This document shows positions 19,781 to 28,472 of a stretch of DNA of 64,000 nt, in pieces (the first letter of the stretch is position 1; every line of letters starts with the position of its first letter). The notes beneath the pieces were generated by a model. It searched no databases. It was not told the DNA's origin and saw only the letters and a program-made list of their open reading frames with translations. The stretch spans positions 886,634 through 950,633 of the forward strand of contig CM000855.1 in NCBI GenBank assembly GCA_000163995.1. The letters run 5' to 3'. Origin of the DNA: Campylobacter jejuni subsp. jejuni 414 (GTDB taxonomy: Bacteria; Campylobacterota; Campylobacteria; Campylobacterales; Campylobacteraceae). The translations under genes were made by a program, and so were the position numbers.

Positions 19781-21397
19781 TCAAACTTGCATTATATTTT
19801 TAACATCATCATGTTCTATTTTTTCTTTTTCAAGTAAAAATTCTGATAATTTTAAAATCTTATCCTTCATAGAGCTTAAAAATTCATCCATTTCTTTTTT
19901 TTGCTCACTTAAATTTGCCTCTTCTAACATATCAAAACTTAACATATAATCAAGCAATTCTTTAATCTTTAAAAAATCATCTTGTGAATTAGTATAACTT
20001 TCATTGTAAATTAATTTCATAGCCCTAGAACCCGATAAATAAACTTTTATACGGTTTATAAGCTCTGATTTTGATCTTATATTATGCTCATATTCTTTAA
20101 AACGATCTTCAATAAGAGTTATTTTTTCAAATCCTATATCAAAATAATACGCACTCAAAGCCTTTGCAGCTTGGTAAGTGGCTTGAATTTCTTTCTCTTC
20201 ATCATTAAAACTTAAAATCTTTTTCTTACCCAAAAGAACTTTATTTAACACTGCATAAAAGTCACTTTCCTCTACTAAAGCACTATTTCTTCTTAAAGCA
20301 TTGATTGCTGCTTCATTAACCAAAGTTTCAAGACCTGCTCCGCTAAAACCCACACTTGCTTTAGCAATTTTATTTAAATTAACATTATTATTTTTATCTT
20401 TCATGTAAATTTCTAAAATTTTAAGCCTATCTTTAAAATCAGGTAAAGATAAAAAAATTCTTCTATCAAAACGCCCTGAACGCAATAAAGCAGGATCCAT
20501 AAGTTCGATTTTATTTGTCGCAGCTATAACTATAACCCCATTATTATCTTCAAAACCATCCATTTGGGTTAAAAGTTGATTTAAAGTACTATCTCTTTCA
20601 ACATTTGACATTTCCCCTCTTGCCTTACCCACAGCATCAATTTCATCAATAAAAACTATACTAGGTGCCATCATTTTAGCTTTTGAAAAAAGCTCTCTAA
20701 CTCTTTTTGCACCCATACCTACATAAATTTCAACAAAACTTGAACCACTTTGATAAAAAAATGGCACTCCAGCTTCTCCTGCAACTGCTTTTGCTATCAA
20801 GGTTTTCCCTACTCCTGGTGGGCCTATCATTAATACACCTTTTGGCATTTTTATACCAAATTCCTTATATTTTCTAGGATTTTGTAAAAAATCCACAAGC
20901 TCACTAAGCTCCATTTTAACTTCATCAACACCCGCTACATCATTAAAAGTAATATTTGAAATCACAGGTTTTATATGAGAACTTTCTAAATTTATATTCG
21001 AATTTTGAGTTTGAGTGTGATTTTGATTTTTATTTGATATTGGATATTTGGCTAATTCTTTTTTACGAGCAAAATAACTAAAACTTATCAAAAGTGCAAT
21101 AATAAAAACAAATAAAATAAAAAACACCCAAAACGTATTATCTTTTCTAACCTCTACAGGAACTTTTGCTAAAAGTGTTTTTATATCTACACCATCTTTT
21201 ATAATTACATAGTTTTCACCTTCAGCCTTAAGCCAAATTTCGTCTTTATCAATCACAGCTTTTTGGATTAAATTTTGACTTAGTAAACTTTGGTAAAGAT
21301 TTTCATCTATATATTTAGACTCATTTTTATAATATAAAATTCCAAAAAGTATACACAAAACCATAAAAGATGCTAAAATTATCTTTTTATTTTTCAT
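19781..21397 (-). CDS. FtsH-like membrane AAA ATPase lacking the protease zinc motif
   Basis: The 538-residue protein has an N-terminal membrane segment, a small periplasmic part, a second membrane segment (~88-110) and an FtsH-type AAA module. That module has Walker A GPPGVGKT (192-199), pore loop [10 protein letters not shown] (221-230), Walker B IVFIDEID (Asp251, Glu252), and an arginine-finger helix ending SGRFDRR (~307-313). In FtsH the C-terminal domain has an HEAGH zinc site. Here the aligned residues read YQAAK (408-412), so the protease is predicted to be dead while the ATPase looks intact. It may act as an unfoldase, chaperone or regulator of the true FtsH. It begins 1 bp into the mtaB stop region. 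Equivalent to Cj1005c. Confidence 0.9.
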   Translation of the reverse strand: MKNKKIILASFMVLCILFGILYYKNESKYIDENLYQSLLSQNLIQKAVIDKDEIWLKAEGENYVIIKDGVDIKTLLAKVPVEVRKDNTFWVFFILFVFIIALLISFSYFARKKELAKYPISNKNQNHTQTQNSNINLESSHIKPVISNITFNDVAGVDEVKMELSELVDFLQNPRKYKEFGIKMPKGVLMIGPPGVGKTLIAKAVAGEAGVPFFYQSGSSFVEIYVGMGAKRVRELFSKAKMMAPSIVFIDEIDAVGKARGEMSNVERDSTLNQLLTQMDGFEDNNGVIVIAATNKIELMDPALLRSGRFDRRIFLSLPDFKDRLKILEIYMKDKNNNVNLNKIAKASVGFSGAGLETLVNEAAINALRRNSALVEESDFYAVLNKVLLGKKKILSFNDEEKEIQATYQAAKALSAYYFDIGFEKITLIEDRFKEYEHNIRSKSELINRIKVYLSGSRAMKLIYNESYTNSQDDFLKIKELLDYMLSFDMLEEANLSEQKKEMDEFLSSMKDKILKLSEFLLEKEKIEHDDVKNIMQV

Positions 21398-22650
21398 TAT
21401 CTAGCCTTTAAATTTGCAAAATTAAACTTTTCTTGTACTTCGTATTGAGATACAATAATCCATTCTTTCGTTATGTCTTTATCGCTCTTAATTTTAATCT
21501 TATTAAAAAATTGATCATAACCTTCAAAATAATCTTCTTTTTGATTTTCTACTAAAATTTCAAGTGGAACTTGAAATTTTTTTCTAAAATTATAATTATT
21601 TTTTTCTACGATGGATTTTAAAACATTTAATCTTTCTTTAGCTAAAGTTCCATTTATAACATCCTTCATAGTAGCAGAATGCGTATTATTTCTAGGACTA
21701 AAAATAAAAGCATGGATATGAGTCAGCGAAAATTCTTTAAAATTTTTTAAAGCTTCTTCCCATATTTCTACACTCTCGCCTGGATGACCTACTATAAAAT
21801 CCGTCCCTAAAGCATATCCTTTGCTCGCTATAATATTAAAAAGCCTTAAATCATTATCTGTGTGTGACCTTCTTCTCATTATGCGAAGCATCTTTTCGCT
21901 TGTATGTTGTAAAGCGATATGCAAATGTCTTTCAAGCCAAGCTTCATCTAAAATTTCTAAAAAACTTTCATCAATTTGTGCAGGTTCTAAACTACCAAGT
22001 CTTATGCGTTTTATACCTGAAATTTGTCCCATTTTTTGTAAAAGTTTACCTAAAGTTGTACCGTTTTTAAGTCCATATGAGCCTATATTAGTTCCTGTTA
22101 AAACAATCTCACTATAGCCATTAGCTCCTAAAATTTCAACCTGTTTTAAAAGAGTTTTTTCATCTACACTTCTTGACTTACCCCGTACGCTAGGGATAAT
22201 ACAATAAGAACAAGCAAAATCACAACCTTCTTGAATTTTCACAAAAGCCTTGGTATGATTTTCATACTCACAAACTATGTCTTTATCGATAAAATTTAAA
22301 TTCCCAAGTTCATAAAAACTTGTTTTTGCTCCTAAAAATTCATTAATTTTATCCTTATTTGATGCTCCAAGCACTCCAAAAACTTGTTTTTTATCTAAAA
22401 ATTCCTTACCTTTACTCACAGCTCCACAACCTGTAAGTATAACCTTGATGCCTTTTTTTTGCATGGTATTTATATAAGATTTTATCCCGCTATCAGCCCC
22501 ATTTGTAACCGTGCAAGAATTTATAACAATAATTTGTGCTTTATCTTCATTATTTATAATCTCATAATCTTTTACATAACTTTTTAAAAGTTCTGTGTCA
22601 TAGATATTTGTACGACATCCAAAGGTTTTAAAAAAAACTTTTTCTTTCAA
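21397..22650 (-). CDS. mtaB: MtaB-type tRNA threonylcarbamoyladenosine methylthiotransferase
   Basis: The enzyme adds a methylthio group to t6A37 (or a related base) of tRNA, using two Fe-S clusters. The 417-residue protein has the N-terminal UPF0004 domain (FFKTFGCRTNIYDTE, INSCTVTNGAD, TGCGAVSKG; three conserved cysteines) and the radical-SAM motif CDFACSYC. GTNIGSYG, GHPGESVE and a C-terminal TRAM-like part follow. The FGCRTN motif favours MtaB over MiaB. The start overlaps the MscS-type gene by 4 bp. Confidence 0.88.
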   Translation of the reverse strand: MKEKVFFKTFGCRTNIYDTELLKSYVKDYEIINNEDKAQIIVINSCTVTNGADSGIKSYINTMQKKGIKVILTGCGAVSKGKEFLDKKQVFGVLGASNKDKINEFLGAKTSFYELGNLNFIDKDIVCEYENHTKAFVKIQEGCDFACSYCIIPSVRGKSRSVDEKTLLKQVEILGANGYSEIVLTGTNIGSYGLKNGTTLGKLLQKMGQISGIKRIRLGSLEPAQIDESFLEILDEAWLERHLHIALQHTSEKMLRIMRRRSHTDNDLRLFNIIASKGYALGTDFIVGHPGESVEIWEEALKNFKEFSLTHIHAFIFSPRNNTHSATMKDVINGTLAKERLNVLKSIVEKNNYNFRKKFQVPLEILVENQKEDYFEGYDQFFNKIKIKSDKDITKEWIIVSQYEVQEKFNFANLKAR

Positions 22651-23456
22651 TCTTTATTCCTTGCATAAAAATACGCATTTTCATGATATTGTTCAAAATA
22701 ATTTTGGGCTAAGATTCCTAAATATAAATTTTGTGATAAATAAGCGATTTTTGTATCTTTATACTTGTTAAATTCTTTTATAATCTCTTTGCCAATCATA
22801 CTTAACACTAAGGCTGCATAAGTAAAACCAAGTATAGTTATAAGGTAAGCAATATTTTCTATATAAGCAAAAAGCAAAATAAGAAAAATGATATTAATAA
22901 AATTAATAATCTTCGTGGCAATATAATATCTTTCATTGTCTTTAATATATTTTTTAGTAATAAATTTCAACATAAAAGCCATAGCTATAACAATAACAAG
23001 TGTATTTACAACTCTTAAGCTTTGAACTTTAATCTCATCACTTACCCAAGAAAGCTCTTCGCCAATTTTTTTCTCATAAACAGAATAAGAAACACTAGCA
23101 AAATTTAAAGCTTGTTCAAATTCTTTTAACTTTTTGTCTGAAGCTTTTAATACTTCTATATTTTCAACATTTGGTTTAAACTCAATCAATTCTTTAAGTA
23201 AACTTAATTGATCTTCTAAATTTGCTATTTTGCGTTTAAGTTCTTCTTGTTGATGAACATCAGAAGTCTTTTTTAAATTAAAATTTAATACAATCAATTC
23301 ATCATTTATATCTTGATATTTTATAAAATTTTCATAACGTATATTCGAAATACTATCGCTAATTACAGTATTTGAAGTATTTATTTTTTCATTTATATTA
23401 ATAATAATCCAATTTGCAAAAACGACAAAAAAGGTTAAAATAACAATTTTTTTCAT
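22647..23456 (-). CDS. MscS-family mechanosensitive channel protein with an internal deletion
   Basis: The 269-residue product has an N-terminal membrane or signal helix (~4-20) and a periplasmic helical region (~35-130, heptad-like). It also has two membrane helices (~149-165, 184-200) and a TM3-like segment ([16 protein letters not shown], 205-220). In MscS proteins this is followed by the pore helix, a beta domain and an alpha/beta vestibule. Here TM3 runs directly into [20 protein letters not shown], which matches the very C-terminal family segment (helix then FPYPQ-like strand). The beta domain and most of the vestibule are therefore missing in frame. It is probably not a working channel. 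It sits between mtaB (4-bp overlap) and aroB (4-bp overlap), and equals Cj1007c by position. Confidence 0.72.
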   Translation of the reverse strand: MKKIVILTFFVVFANWIIININEKINTSNTVISDSISNIRYENFIKYQDINDELIVLNFNLKKTSDVHQQEELKRKIANLEDQLSLLKELIEFKPNVENIEVLKASDKKLKEFEQALNFASVSYSVYEKKIGEELSWVSDEIKVQSLRVVNTLVIVIAMAFMLKFITKKYIKDNERYYIATKIINFINIIFLILLFAYIENIAYLITILGFTYAALVLSMIGKEIIKEFNKYKDTKIAYLSQNLYLGILAQNYFEQYHENAYFYARNKD

Positions 23457-24508
23457 TGAAATTCTCTTAAAGTTGCAATTATATCTTTTTTGGAAATATC
23501 GTCTTTTATCAAGCCTTTGCCCAAAGCACTAGGAAGAACAAAATTGATTTTTCGATTAGAGCTTTTTTTATCCATAAAAAAAGCTTCATAAAATTCATCT
23601 ACATTGTTGATTTTATACGATATTGGCAAATTAAATTTAAGTAAAATATCTTTTATTCTTTGACTTTGCATTTGATCTAAAATCCTCAAATTTAAAGCCA
23701 ATTGATTTGCCATAATCATACCTATAGCCACTGCTTCTCCATGTAAATAAAGCTTATAATCTGTAAAATTTTCTATAACATGGGCAAAAGTATGACCATA
23801 ATTTAAAAGCATTCTAAGCCCTGATTCTTTTTCATCTTGCTCAACGATCCTTGTTTTAAGCTCTATGCTTTTTGCAATAATTTGAGTGAAAATTTCATTC
23901 TTACAAGTAACATTTAAAAAACTTTTTTCATCAATACTTTCTATAAAATTAAGTATACTTTCATCAAACATTACTGCCATTTTAATAAATTCAGCCATAC
24001 CTGCAGCAAGCTCCCTAGGACCCAAAGTTTTTAAAAAAGTACTTTCACAATACACAGCCTTTGGCTGACAAAAGGTTCCGATGAGATTTTTACCAAAAGC
24101 ATTATTGACACCTGTTTTTCCACCTACTGCTGCATCAACACAAGCTAAAAGAGTGGTAGGGATATTTATAAAATCAATACCTCTTTGGTAAATACTTGCA
24201 ACAAATCCACCCATATCACTAATCACACCGCCACCAAAACTTATAAGCACGCTTTTTCTATCCAACTTAGAATTAAACATTTGATTTAAAATTTCTTCTA
24301 CAGTGCTTAAATTTTTATACTCTTCGCCATCTTTTACAGTGGTGATAAAAATTTCTTTTGCCTTAATTTTAAAAAGCAATGTTTTTAAATGAAGTCCTGA
24401 AACTTTAGGATTTGAAAGTATAAAAACCTTGGTATCAAATTCCAATTCTTCAAGCTCATCAATATAAACTTTATAAGCATTTTCCTTTAATTTAACTTCT
24501 ACTTGCAT
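23453..24508 (-). CDS. aroB: AroB, 3-dehydroquinate synthase
   Basis: AroB converts DAHP to 3-dehydroquinate in the shikimate pathway. The 351-residue protein shows the NAD and metal motifs of the family: [39 protein letters not shown], and the zinc ligands in [12 protein letters not shown] and [10 protein letters not shown] start at the ATG at 24508; a TTG one codon upstream is also open. It is the first gene of a minus-strand run with the MscS-type gene, mtaB and the FtsH-like gene. It is intact. Confidence 0.95.
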   Translation of the reverse strand: MQVEVKLKENAYKVYIDELEELEFDTKVFILSNPKVSGLHLKTLLFKIKAKEIFITTVKDGEEYKNLSTVEEILNQMFNSKLDRKSVLISFGGGVISDMGGFVASIYQRGIDFINIPTTLLACVDAAVGGKTGVNNAFGKNLIGTFCQPKAVYCESTFLKTLGPRELAAGMAEFIKMAVMFDESILNFIESIDEKSFLNVTCKNEIFTQIIAKSIELKTRIVEQDEKESGLRMLLNYGHTFAHVIENFTDYKLYLHGEAVAIGMIMANQLALNLRILDQMQSQRIKDILLKFNLPISYKINNVDEFYEAFFMDKKSSNRKINFVLPSALGKGLIKDDISKKDIIATLREFQ

Positions 24509-24552
24509 CAAACACTCTTTTTGCCTTTATTCTATCACATTTAATTAATTAT

Positions 24553-25953
24553 TTATTCTACTGGTATAAAAAGTTGATAATTTTGTCTCATTTTATAATA
24601 ATGCCTATTTAAATTCGTACTTAAATTCCTGCCAAAATCTCCATTTAATAATTCTTTTTGAAAACTCACAAATTGTAACAAATCTTCGCGATATTGTAGA
24701 TTTAAAAGTGGATTTTCATCATTTTTATTAATAATTTGTATGTTTTTATCATAAAGCTTAGATAAACTCCTAAAATACTCTTCCATATCTGTGGTATTTT
24801 GAGAATTTGGATTGTAATAATATAAAATAACTCCAAAATCAAGCTGTTTGCTTAAATCCGTAATGACATTTGCATTATTTTCAAGTTCATTCTCATCGGC
24901 ACTTAAAATAATTGCTTCTTTAAGCTCATCAAAAGAAGCTTCGCCCACCTTCATAATAGGAATTTTTAAATCAAAAAAAGCTTTTTTTTCTTTTTCAAAA
25001 TTTTTTATACCAGTTACAATTAATCCTATATCATTGTTTTGCAACCACATAGAAATTTTTTTAAAATCTGTATTAAAATAATCAAAAAATATACCTTCTT
25101 TATCTTCAGAAAGTTTTTTTAGTTTTTCATACATTACTCCTAATTTGGGATTAATCACATGTATAAAAAATCTTTTTGCATTACTTTTTTGAATTAATTT
25201 TAAAGTAGTATCAAGCACTCTTTCTTGCACATTTTGACTCATATTTTTCATATCAATCAAAGCAAAAACATTACTTCCAAAGGGCATAGGAAATTGCCCT
25301 GCTTTACCTCTTATATTATGAAAAATACTTTGCAAAACAACAGGATCTCCAACAATTAAAATACTATCATTTGGTTCTAAAACAAAAGACGGTTTTACAA
25401 AATAAATCTTAGAATTCCTATAAATAAGAACTATACGCCATCTTTTTTGTTGTATTGAACTTATATGTCTATAAGCAAAAATAGATCCTGCTGGAATTTT
25501 TACCTCCATAATTTCTCCAACGCCAAGTCCTATATACTGAGCTGTTAAAGCAATGTCTGGCAAAAAATCCATAAATCTACGACTTAAAGTCATTCTAGCA
25601 TCAGCCAAATTTGCATGGGTATCATTGACGCTCAAACCCCAAAAATCCATTATTTCTATTTCTAAATTTGGATTTAAAGAGCGCAAAGCCTCATAACTTT
25701 TTTTGGTTTCAAATTCATCTTGCATATAAATAAAAGCTTGCTTAAAATCTTTAGTCATAATATTTTCAAGGCGTGCTATACTCGTAGGATCAAAATAATG
25801 CAAGTCAATATACTCGCTAGAAATATTTAAGCTATTTTTTTCGCTATTTTGACATACTACTGTAAAAAAGCAACCTAAGCCTTTTTCAAAACAAAGCCTT
25901 TCTAAGAAATGCTTTGCTAAAATACCATCTATTATAATTAAAATATTATTCAT
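24553..25953 (-). CDS. RCK/TrkA-like protein with TrkA_C domain (COG3400-type)
   Basis: The 466-residue soluble protein has an N-terminal Rossmann-like segment (MNNILIIIDGILAKHFLERL) in which the glycine loop is not a good GxGxxG. A TrkA_C-type domain follows (VGEIMEVKIPAGS through NDSILIVGDP, ~145-218). A long C-terminal part resembles a nucleotide-binding or UspA-like fold (FALIDMKN, IGLIVTGIKNF). It has no membrane helix, so it would act as a cytoplasmic regulatory subunit, possibly of ion transport. The ligand and partner are unknown. It is divergent from tgt with a 29-bp gap. Equivalent to Cj1009c. Confidence 0.75.
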   Translation of the reverse strand: MNNILIIIDGILAKHFLERLCFEKGLGCFFTVVCQNSEKNSLNISSEYIDLHYFDPTSIARLENIMTKDFKQAFIYMQDEFETKKSYEALRSLNPNLEIEIMDFWGLSVNDTHANLADARMTLSRRFMDFLPDIALTAQYIGLGVGEIMEVKIPAGSIFAYRHISSIQQKRWRIVLIYRNSKIYFVKPSFVLEPNDSILIVGDPVVLQSIFHNIRGKAGQFPMPFGSNVFALIDMKNMSQNVQERVLDTTLKLIQKSNAKRFFIHVINPKLGVMYEKLKKLSEDKEGIFFDYFNTDFKKISMWLQNNDIGLIVTGIKNFEKEKKAFFDLKIPIMKVGEASFDELKEAIILSADENELENNANVITDLSKQLDFGVILYYYNPNSQNTTDMEEYFRSLSKLYDKNIQIINKNDENPLLNLQYREDLLQFVSFQKELLNGDFGRNLSTNLNRHYYKMRQNYQLFIPVE

Positions 25954-25982
25954 TTTTAACTCCGAAAAGGAAATTATAACAA

Positions 25983-27104
25983 ATGGAATTTAAATTAAAG
26001 CATAAAGATGGTATGGCAAGGGTTTGTGAAATCACTACTGCACATAGCACTTTTTTAACCCCTGTTTTTATGCCCGTTGGCACAGTAGGAGCTATCAAAA
26101 GTCTTGACGCTAATGACATGAAAAACGAACTTGATGCAAAAATTATTTTAGCAAATACCTACCATATGTACTTACGTCCAACTTCTAAGGTAGTGAAAGA
26201 TTTTGGAGGTTTGCATGGTTTTACGAAATTTGATAGAAGTTTTTTAACAGATAGTGGAGGTTTTCAAGCCTTTTCTTTGAATAAAAATTCTAAACACTTT
26301 AACGAAGGTATAGAATTTAAAAGCCATATCGATGGAAGTCGTCATCTTTTTACTCCAAAAAGCGTTTTAAATACCCAATATGATTTTAATTCTGATATTA
26401 TGATGATTTTAGATGATTTAGTAGCTCTACCCGCAACCAAAGAAAGGGTTAAAATTTCTGTTGATCGCACTATACTTTGGGCAAAAGAAGCCATTACTCA
26501 TCATCAAAATATGCAAAATAAAAATATAGGTGTAGGACAAAACATCTTTGGCATTATCCAAGGTGGAACGGACTACGAAGAAAGAAAACGTTGTGCTTTA
26601 ACTTTAAACGAAATGCCATTTGATGGCTTGGCCATAGGTGGACTTAGTGTAGGCGAAGAAAATACCTTGATGTATGAAACAGTTCAAAACTTAAACCCCT
26701 ATCTAGATGAAAATCGCCCAAGATACCTAATGGGCGTGGGAACACCTGAGGATTTGGTAGAAAATGTCGAACGCGGTGTAGATATGTTTGATTGCGTGAT
26801 GCCAACTAGAAATGCAAGAAATGGGACCTTTTTCACAAGCTTTGGAAAATTTAATATCAAAAAAGCAGAATTTATCAACGATCATGAAGCCATAGATTCT
26901 ACTTGTTTGTGTTATACTTGTCGCAATTTTCCAAAGGGTTATTTAAATCATCTTTTTAAAGCTAAAGAACTTACTTTTTTTCGTTTGGCAAGCTTGCATA
27001 ATTTACATTATTATCTTGAACTTGCAAAACAAATGCGTGAAGCAATTTTAAACAATTCTTTCACACAATTTAAAAGAAATTTTTATCACTTAAGAGGTAA
27101 ATAA
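25983..27104 (+). CDS. tgt: Tgt, queuine tRNA-guanine transglycosylase
   Basis: Tgt exchanges guanine 34 of tRNA(Asp, Asn, His, Tyr) for preQ1. The 373-residue protein has the substrate-site aspartate in [11 protein letters not shown], the binding segment [12 protein letters not shown], the nucleophile region [11 protein letters not shown]...[13 protein letters not shown], and the zinc ligands CLCYTCRNF with a later histidine. It is complete and intact. The CorA-like gene begins 1 bp after its stop, so the two are co-transcribed. Confidence 0.96.
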   Translation: MEFKLKHKDGMARVCEITTAHSTFLTPVFMPVGTVGAIKSLDANDMKNELDAKIILANTYHMYLRPTSKVVKDFGGLHGFTKFDRSFLTDSGGFQAFSLNKNSKHFNEGIEFKSHIDGSRHLFTPKSVLNTQYDFNSDIMMILDDLVALPATKERVKISVDRTILWAKEAITHHQNMQNKNIGVGQNIFGIIQGGTDYEERKRCALTLNEMPFDGLAIGGLSVGEENTLMYETVQNLNPYLDENRPRYLMGVGTPEDLVENVERGVDMFDCVMPTRNARNGTFFTSFGKFNIKKAEFINDHEAIDSTCLCYTCRNFPKGYLNHLFKAKELTFFRLASLHNLHYYLELAKQMREAILNNSFTQFKRNFYHLRGK

Positions 27105-27105
27105 A

Positions 27106-27876
27106 ATGCTAAAACTGCATGAAAATTTAAAAAAAATCTTACAAACAAAAAATTTAGAGACTTTTTATAGTGAAATTTATGGACAAAAAGTTTTTGTTTA
27201 TGCAGGTTTAAATTTAGAAACTTGGCTTTTTAGCGATGAAAAAATTTACAAACTTCAAGATGAAGAATTTAAACTTTCTAGTATAGAAGAATTTTCAAAT
27301 TTTATTAAATCAATTTTAGAAGATTTTAAAGCACAAAATACTCATTTTCAAAACCTATTAGAGCATAAAGAAGGTATTATTCTAAAAGGTCGTTTTGTTA
27401 AAAATTTCTACAAAAAATCCTTTGTTTTAAGACAAAAAATCAACAAAAATCTAAAACAAATCAATCTTCTAAACGAGGCTTTTAATCTTTTACTTAGCGA
27501 ACAAACACAATACAAAAAACATTTAAAAATTTTAAATTTATCTATCATTATCTTAAATAAAAATACTAAAGAACATCTAGCAAGAGTTGATACACTTTAT
27601 ACATTAACAAATGCAATTAAAAATGAAAAAATGAATAAGAGTATTTATCTTTTAAGCGTACTTTCTTCTATTTTCCTACCTTTAAATTTGATTGTAGGTT
27701 TTTTTGGAATGAATACAAACAATCTTTTTTTTAAAGATAGTCCTTATGGAACACTTTATATTTTTTCTTTGATTTGTTGTATTTTGATTATAGGCGTTAT
27801 ATTTTATCATTCTAAAAAGACTAAAGAATTTGATTTAGATGAAGGCAAAAGGCTAAAAAACAAACAAAATAAGTGA
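27106..27876 (+). CDS. CorA-family divalent-cation transporter (short form)
   Basis: The 256-residue protein has a cytoplasmic helical N-domain and two C-terminal membrane helices (~180-200 and ~213-233). The signature GMN lies between them (FFGMNTNNLFF, residues 201-203), which forms the selectivity filter of CorA channels. The usual MPEL after GMN is absent, and the protein is shorter than classical CorA (~316). Mg2+, Co2+ or Zn2+ transport is inferred from the GMN. It is equivalent to Cj1011. A terminator hairpin begins within its last codons. Confidence 0.83.
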   Translation: MLKLHENLKKILQTKNLETFYSEIYGQKVFVYAGLNLETWLFSDEKIYKLQDEEFKLSSIEEFSNFIKSILEDFKAQNTHFQNLLEHKEGIILKGRFVKNFYKKSFVLRQKINKNLKQINLLNEAFNLLLSEQTQYKKHLKILNLSIIILNKNTKEHLARVDTLYTLTNAIKNEKMNKSIYLLSVLSSIFLPLNLIVGFFGMNTNNLFFKDSPYGTLYIFSLICCILIIGVIFYHSKKTKEFDLDEGKRLKNKQNK

Positions 27877-27891
27877 AATTTTGCTTATTTT
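27866..27891 (+). terminator. Terminator after the CorA-like gene
   Basis: The 8-bp stem AAAATAAG / CTTATTTT has a 10-base loop and ends in a T-run. It separates the tgt-corA unit from the tRNA gene that follows. Confidence 0.6.
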
Positions 27892-27904
27892 AAGAATATT
27901 TATA

Positions 27905-27910
27905 TATAAT
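27905..27910 (+). promoter_or_regulatory. -10 element of the tRNA-Arg gene
   Basis: A perfect TATAAT lies 14 bp before the first tRNA base, the expected spacing for a stable-RNA promoter with a very short leader. Confidence 0.65.
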
Positions 27911-27924
27911 TTTAACTTATTTTT

Positions 27925-28001
27925 GCGCTCATAGCTCAGCTGGATAGAGCATTTGATTGCGGTTCAAAAGGCCAGAGGTTCGAATCCTCTTGAGCGCACC
28001 A
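27925..28001 (+). tRNA. tRNA-Arg, anticodon GCG
   Basis: The 77-nt gene folds as a standard cloverleaf. The acceptor stem is GCGCTCA / TGAGCGC, the D-arm lies within AGCTCAGCTGGATAGAGC, and the anticodon stem is TTTGA / TCAAA with loop TTGCGGT (anticodon GCG, codon CGC). The T-arm is AGAGG-TTCGAAT-CCTCT. Discriminator A and an encoded CCA end (27999-28001) are present. An unmodified G34 would read CGC and CGT, in place of the ACG/inosine form used by many bacteria. Confidence 0.96.
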
Positions 28002-28004
28002 CTA

Positions 28005-28472
28005 TTATTTATCTTCTTTAATTTTTCTTTTAGCCAATCCCATATGCTCATAAGCATCAATTTCTTTTTTATAAGATCCAGAAATTTTCTTAAGTTCTTT
28101 GTTTAAGTAACTTACCGTTTGTGCACTTGCATTAGCATTTGCAGCCAAAGCAGAAACAAATTCTAGTTTCTTTTTTGTTGCTTCGTCTAATTCTTTAGAA
28201 GTTTTTGACCCAAGCTTATGTGTTTGCACATAAAGCTTAGCAAGCTCTTTTAATTCAATATCTGTTAATTTAATATTAGAAGCAGCAATTATCATTTTAT
28301 CTAAATCTGTATCAAATTTTTTAGTTTTTTCAGTTACATGCTGCTTTGTTTGATTGATTTTTTGTTTTTTGGTTGTTTTTTTACCATCACTTGTAATAAG
28401 ATAAGCAATTATACTTAAAAACAATAAAAGTACTAAAGCGGTACAAAAAACAACGAAAAAGATATAGCTCAT
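28005..28472 (-). CDS. Small membrane-anchored helical protein next to ccsBA
   Basis: The 155-residue protein has one N-terminal membrane helix (MSYIFFVVFCTALVLLLFLSI). A lysine-rich linker and a helical cytoplasmic part follow (DIELKELAKLYVQTHKL, LNKELKKISGSYKKEID). I do not recognise the family. It starts directly after the ccsBA stop, so it is the last gene of that transcript, but nothing in it shows a haem or thiol-redox motif. Equivalent to Cj1012c. Confidence 0.72.
   Translation of the reverse strand: MSYIFFVVFCTALVLLLFLSIIAYLITSDGKKTTKKQKINQTKQHVTEKTKKFDTDLDKMIIAASNIKLTDIELKELAKLYVQTHKLGSKTSKELDEATKKKLEFVSALAANANASAQTVSYLNKELKKISGSYKKEIDAYEHMGLAKRKIKEDK

Noticed and set aside
19762..19784. 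Hairpin TTGATGAT / ATCATCAA at the end of the PepSY-like gene as a terminator
   Set aside because: The stem is real, but there is no T-run after it on either strand, so I mention it only in the gene entry.
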